A stretch of DNA of 64,000 nucleotides from the NCBI GenBank assembly GCA_028532985.1, contig JANCIK010000009.1:310001-374000 (forward strand), in the 5' to 3' direction. Each line of letters opens with the position of its first letter. The first letter of the stretch is position 1. Shown here one piece after another: positions 60,308-64,000 of this stretch. The stretch comes from Stropharia rugosoannulata (taxonomy: Eukaryota > Basidiomycota > Agaricomycetes > Agaricales > Strophariaceae). A program made the position numbers and the translations under genes. The notes beneath the pieces are model-generated. The model did no database searches. It was not told the origin of the DNA and saw only the letters and a list, made by a program, of their open reading frames with translations.

Positions 60308-61533
60308 CTCAGCCGTAGTGAATGGTTAGTGTTTGGTACTCTGGGATGGCCCTCATAGCTCGTATGCCAGCCATGAGGCAGTTTATTTTTATTTGCTAAC
60401 TGACATGTCCGAGATTACACCGCTCTATTGATACCTGCATGAATCTCCGTCCTCCTTCATCCCTTTGCCTGCAATCCAGTCCACGGAGCACTGGGTCGAG
60501 GGGGTCGCATAACACCTTTTTGAATCTCTCGTGCATGGCATCACGACATAGTCTACATTCAGAGCGGGCGCGTCGGGGCCAGACAGCATCGCCATCTATA
60601 GTACATTCTGTTTTTGAAGCACTCGGTCATGCCGCCGGCCCGCCGCCCGCGCAACGAAAAGGAGGCTACACAGCCACGTAAGTTTGTTTCGTCGTCACTG
60701 CCTTGTCACTGCCTCCTACTTACAATTGTCTACAATACCTCAGGGACCCCTCGACAACTTACAATTATTTGCTTATGATTTTGGACCATAGAATCTTGCG
60801 ATATTACTAGCTAGGTGTCGTGGCATAGGCGAAGCACGGAATTGGACCTGCTCAGTGCTCACGAGAAGACGGTAAACAAGAACGGGTACGGCTGTGGCGA
60901 TAGTGATCAAGGGGAAGAGAAGTGAGTGCGTGTCTATGTTGCTGGTCTATGCGTCCGCACATGTTCACGGTCTTTGTAGAGCCTGGTGGCATTTTCTTAG
61001 CCGGTTTACTGGTGTCTGTATGCTGCATGTCTTGCTACGCGCCTCCCCGTTTGCTTAGCAAGGAATGTGCCCGTCTTTCACCCGCCTCGGTGTGTGTTTA
61101 TGCTTGATTTGTTTGACTAGCCCGCTGCCCTCGCTGCCTGCCCTCTGCTTGTTCAGGCCTGTGCTACTCGCAGGCTAGTCTGCATGTGGCATCCCGTCAA
61201 CGGCCCTCTTTGCATGGTCGCGCTGTCGCGTCCAACGTCCGGCCATCTCTGCGACGTATCCCGCCCACCCGCGTCCCTCGACATCACAAAGTCAGCCCAT
61301 TGTTGTATAGCTGCACCCCGGCTTCAGGTCCTAGTAATTCTACGAGCCTACCTTGGTTCTGTTTTTATTCCCGCCCTTCTTGGTGATCCGCATACTCAAG
61401 TACTCGCGTACCAGCTCGCGTATGGGATTTTCCCGCATTTTGTTGGATGCACCTCCATGTACCTCGCCGTCCCCGCGATGAGCCCCAGCGTACACTACGC
61501 ATCCTGCTTCACCGCGCCTCTTACGCACATATA
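60308..61533. repeat. A block, copy 4 (start of superunit 4)
   Basis: Closest to 1-1230. Interrupted by the Tc1/mariner element at a TA and continued at 63141-63360. R module at about 60610-61080. No gene. Confidence 0.8.
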
Positions 61534-61751
61534 CAGTGGCTCAAAAAACTGTCCCAATGTTTGGGACGTTTGGACATATCAGTTAATAGCGGAACAACCA
61601 GATTATGTAAGGACCTGAAATTTCACACATAGGTAGTTGGACATGTGACCTATCAAAAACAAGTAATATCACGTGATTTGAAGAAGAACCTGCGTCACAA
61701 TAAAATAAATAAAATAATGAAGCATTGGGACAGTTTTTTGACCCCCTATTT
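61534..61751 (+). repeat. Left terminal inverted repeat of the Tc1/mariner element
   Basis: 218 bp starting CAGTGGCTCAAAAAACTG. It differs from the right repeat at about five positions. The words CAAAAAACTGTCCCAATG near the outer end and CATTGGGACAGTTTTTTG near the inner end are inverted copies of each other. Confidence 0.92.
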
Positions 61752-61893
61752 GCTTTGCTTAATCCTCTATGTAGCAGGGCAAATAGGTGGCAGTACTCTG
61801 TGAGAACATTAAACAAAGTCATGTGATGTCATGTGACAGTGTTCATAATGTTGAATATCAACTTCAACCATCTTAATCTCTTACCATTACCTC

Positions 61894-62913
61894 ATGAAGC
61901 CAATCAGCCTTTCTCAACGCTCTTCTATTATTTCTTTTCTTCAAGATGGATATTCTGTTCGTCAAATTCAGTCAAAAACTGGTCTGGGCAAGTCTACTAT
62001 TGGAAGAATCAAAAAGGAGCTGGATTTGGACAAGGAAAACAACAAAGGTGGCCGTCCTCCCAAACTCTCCCTTAGACATCACAGAACTATCCTCCAACAA
62101 ATCACTTCTGGAAAGCTTGACAATGCTGTTCAGGCTGCCAAATACATCAATGATGTCATCCCTTCACCTGTCTCTGCACAAACAGTCAGAAATGTTCTCA
62201 AAAAGAATGATTTTAGGTCTGTTGTCAAAGCCAAACGCCCTCTACTCAAGAAGATCCACCGACAAAGACGCCTTAAATTTGCTTTATACCATCGAAACTG
62301 GACAGTGGAAGACTGGAAAAGGATACTCTGGTCAGATGAGACCAAGGTCAATGGGATTGGGTCAGATGGGAAGGTGTATACTTGGAAACCACGAGGTGAA
62401 GGGATCTCCGACAGAACAACAATCCCTACAGTAAAGCATGGTGGTGGCAATAACTTGATGGTATGGGGTTGTATGGGTTGGAATGGTGTGGGAAAACTTG
62501 TGGAAGTTGAAGGTATCATGGATTCTCAACAGTATTGTGACATTCTGGAGGATGCACTACAGGAAAGCTTCGACATACTTGACGTACCAGAAGAGGAGCG
62601 GATTTTCCAACAAGACAATGACCCAAAGCATACCTCAAAAAAAGCCACAAAATGGTTTGAAGACAACAATATCAATGTTCTTAGGTGGCCTGCTCAATCT
62701 CCTGACCTCAATCCCATTGAACACCTATGGAACCATATCAAACTCAAACTTAATGAATATTCAACACCACCTAGAGGAGTACATGAATTGTGGGACAGGT
62801 TGGCTGCAGAATGGAACAAAATTCCAGCAGAAGTATGTCAAAATCTTATTAGCAGCATGCCAAGGAGGATTGAGGCTGTTATCAAGGCCAAAGGGGGGCA
62901 TACTAAGTACTAA
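61894..62913 (+). CDS. Tc1/mariner-family transposase (DD34E)
   Basis: 339 residues, the usual length. The N-terminal paired-type helix-turn-helix DNA-binding part covers about 1-110 (SVRQIQSKTGLGKSTIGRIKK) and ends in a basic KKIHRQRRLKFA stretch. The catalytic triad is D of WSDETK (about 150), D of QQDNDPKHTS (about 241) and E of NPIEHLW, 34 residues later. It cuts and pastes at TA dinucleotides. No intron, stop or frameshift is seen. The upstream ATG at 61850 is in another frame. Confidence 0.93.
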   Translation: MKPISLSQRSSIISFLQDGYSVRQIQSKTGLGKSTIGRIKKELDLDKENNKGGRPPKLSLRHHRTILQQITSGKLDNAVQAAKYINDVIPSPVSAQTVRNVLKKNDFRSVVKAKRPLLKKIHRQRRLKFALYHRNWTVEDWKRILWSDETKVNGIGSDGKVYTWKPRGEGISDRTTIPTVKHGGGNNLMVWGCMGWNGVGKLVEVEGIMDSQQYCDILEDALQESFDILDVPEEERIFQQDNDPKHTSKKATKWFEDNNINVLRWPAQSPDLNPIEHLWNHIKLKLNEYSTPPRGVHELWDRLAAEWNKIPAEVCQNLISSMPRRIEAVIKAKGGHTKY

Positions 62914-62922
62914 GTAGTTGGT

Positions 62923-63140
62923 AAATAGGGGGCCAAAAAACTGTCCCAATGCTTCATTATTTTATTTATTTTATTGTGATGCAGGTTCTTTTTCAAATCA
63001 CGTGATATTACTTGTTTTGGATAGGTCACATGTCCAACTACCTATGTGTGAAATTTCAGGTCCTTACGTAATCTGGTTGTTCCGCTATTAACTGATATGT
63101 CCAAACGTCCCAAACATTGGGACAGTTTTTTGAGCCACTG
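62923..63140 (-). repeat. Right terminal inverted repeat of the Tc1/mariner element
   Basis: Reverse complement of 61534-61751 with about five differences. It ends GAGCCACTG before the TA. Confidence 0.92.
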
Positions 63141-64000
63141 TACATCCCTCCAAGTACGCCCAGCCATGCGTCGCCCGTATATCCCTCCCCACTCCTGCAT
63201 ACCCCATCCTGTGCCCGCCTCACATCTCCCTCAACGCACCGCTCTGCCCTGCGGCGCCTCACGGGCATTGTGTCACGTCCAAAGTCCGGCCATCTCCACG
63301 ACGACGGGGCCCGCTCACCCACCCCCCTCCTCCACGACGAAGAGGCATCCCGTGCGCACCTAATCGCTCCTTACCGTTGGGCTCGGCCCTGCAAGCCTCG
63401 GGTCTGCAGGCTCGAGTACTCGCGCACGCGGGTGTGTACTGGCTGGCGTGCTTTCCCCCGCCTTGCAACGACGGCTCACGCGACTCCCCCGCAACATACG
63501 ACGTACATTACACATTGGACTTCAGCCCGCCGTTCGTGCCTCCATGGTGCGCGCTGCATACCCGTGCGTCCCGCTGCCCCTTCACTCAGGCAGTGTCGAG
63601 CCAAGCGTCGACAAACTCCTTTCTGGGTTTTACAGGCCTCTTCCGGCGAGACTATGTCCACTCCCTTTGTCCCCGGTCAGTGGCCCACCTCGCGTGCCGT
63701 CCTTTCTTGCCCACCCTTTCCCCGGTGTGTTCTCTGCAAAAATATGTGTTCACGCTCGTTCCGACTATGTCTCGTGAGCCTCGCGTGTAGCTATGTCCTG
63801 TGTTACCCTCTGTTCGCCCTCCCCGCCAACTAATCAGCTCCAGAGGTTATGTGTAACTTGACTGGACCACCTCACAAGTGCTCCCGCTCTCTACAGACAT
63901 ACATCGTGCCCTCACGTTCTCCGACTAGTCTCGCTCCAGCTTCTTACCCGTCCATCAAGTACATCATTGACTTACTAGCCGCCTCCTGTGGTGTCCTCGC
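63141..64000. repeat. End of A block copy 4 and start of B block copy 4
   Basis: 63141-63360 continues the A block. 63361-64000 is nearly identical to 20171-20810. Pyrimidine-rich, no gene. Confidence 0.75.

Larger units (their letters stand above)
61534..63140 (+). mobile_element. Complete Tc1/mariner transposon, TA duplication
   Basis: 1607 bp, flanked by TA at 61532-61533 and 63141-63142. 218 bp inverted repeats surround one transposase gene. High similarity of the two repeats and an open transposase frame suggest recent insertion. It splits the A block, whose halves are contiguous in copies 1-3. Confidence 0.93.

Noticed and set aside
1..64000. tRNA, rRNA, CRISPR arrays and telomere repeats
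   Set aside because: I looked for their typical signatures by eye and found none. A tRNA with an intron could still be missed without a search program.

Overview
The window looks like a stretch of fungal nuclear DNA, most likely from a mushroom-forming basidiomycete (Agaricomycetes). The evidence is a family of HET-domain (heterokaryon incompatibility) genes with short introns of 46-58 bp (GTACGT/GTATGT donors), a LINE with RNase H of the kind common in fungi, and a Tc1/mariner transposon. The species cannot be named from the sequence alone. Much of the window is non-coding, repetitive, pyrimidine-rich on the + strand, and covered only by chance reading frames.

Layout. The window is a tandem array of a superunit of about 17-18 kb: 1-18760, 18760-35780, 35780-60307 (enlarged by a 6.8 kb LINE), and the beginning of a fourth at 60307. 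Each complete superunit carries two HET genes on the minus strand, six in all: HET-1 (8567-10576), HET-2 (16191-18209), HET-3 (25555-27558), HET-4 (33166-35444), HET-5 (49386-51377) and HET-6 (57927-59957). All share one three-exon structure that can be read directly: exon 1 of 115 nt, an intron of 53 nt, exon 2 of 240-249 nt, an intron of 46 nt (52 in HET-5), and a long exon 3 holding the HET domain and a conserved C-terminal region. Spliced products are 628-643 residues. HET-4 is broken twice: a 285 bp TA-flanked MITE sits in exon 3, and a TGA removes the last 56 codons. The first two exons encode a conserved leader of about 120 residues that I do not recognise.

Other genes. Superunit 1 alone has a small two-exon gene (2089-2701, minus) for a secreted Ala/His-rich protein of 184 residues. 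Superunit 3 holds a full-length LINE (37264-44105, minus; ORF1 with three zinc knuckles, ORF2 with endonuclease, reverse transcriptase and RNase H) bounded by a 12 bp target duplication. Its ORF2 is cut by a 762 bp foldback element that is one giant hairpin and left a 6 bp duplication. The fourth superunit carries an apparently intact Tc1/mariner element (61534-63140) with 218 bp inverted repeats and a DD34E transposase.

Between genes lie recurrent modules: an A block (start of each superunit), B blocks (before HET-3 and HET-5), C/D blocks (before HET-2, -4 and -6), a dispersed 'R module' of roughly 300-600 bp seen at least ten times, and a short module upstream of every HET gene. No tRNA, rRNA, CRISPR or telomere repeat was seen. 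The overall picture is a recombining, transposon-bombarded cluster of candidate self/non-self recognition genes, with mosaic paralogues, hypervariable patches and at least one recently inactivated member.
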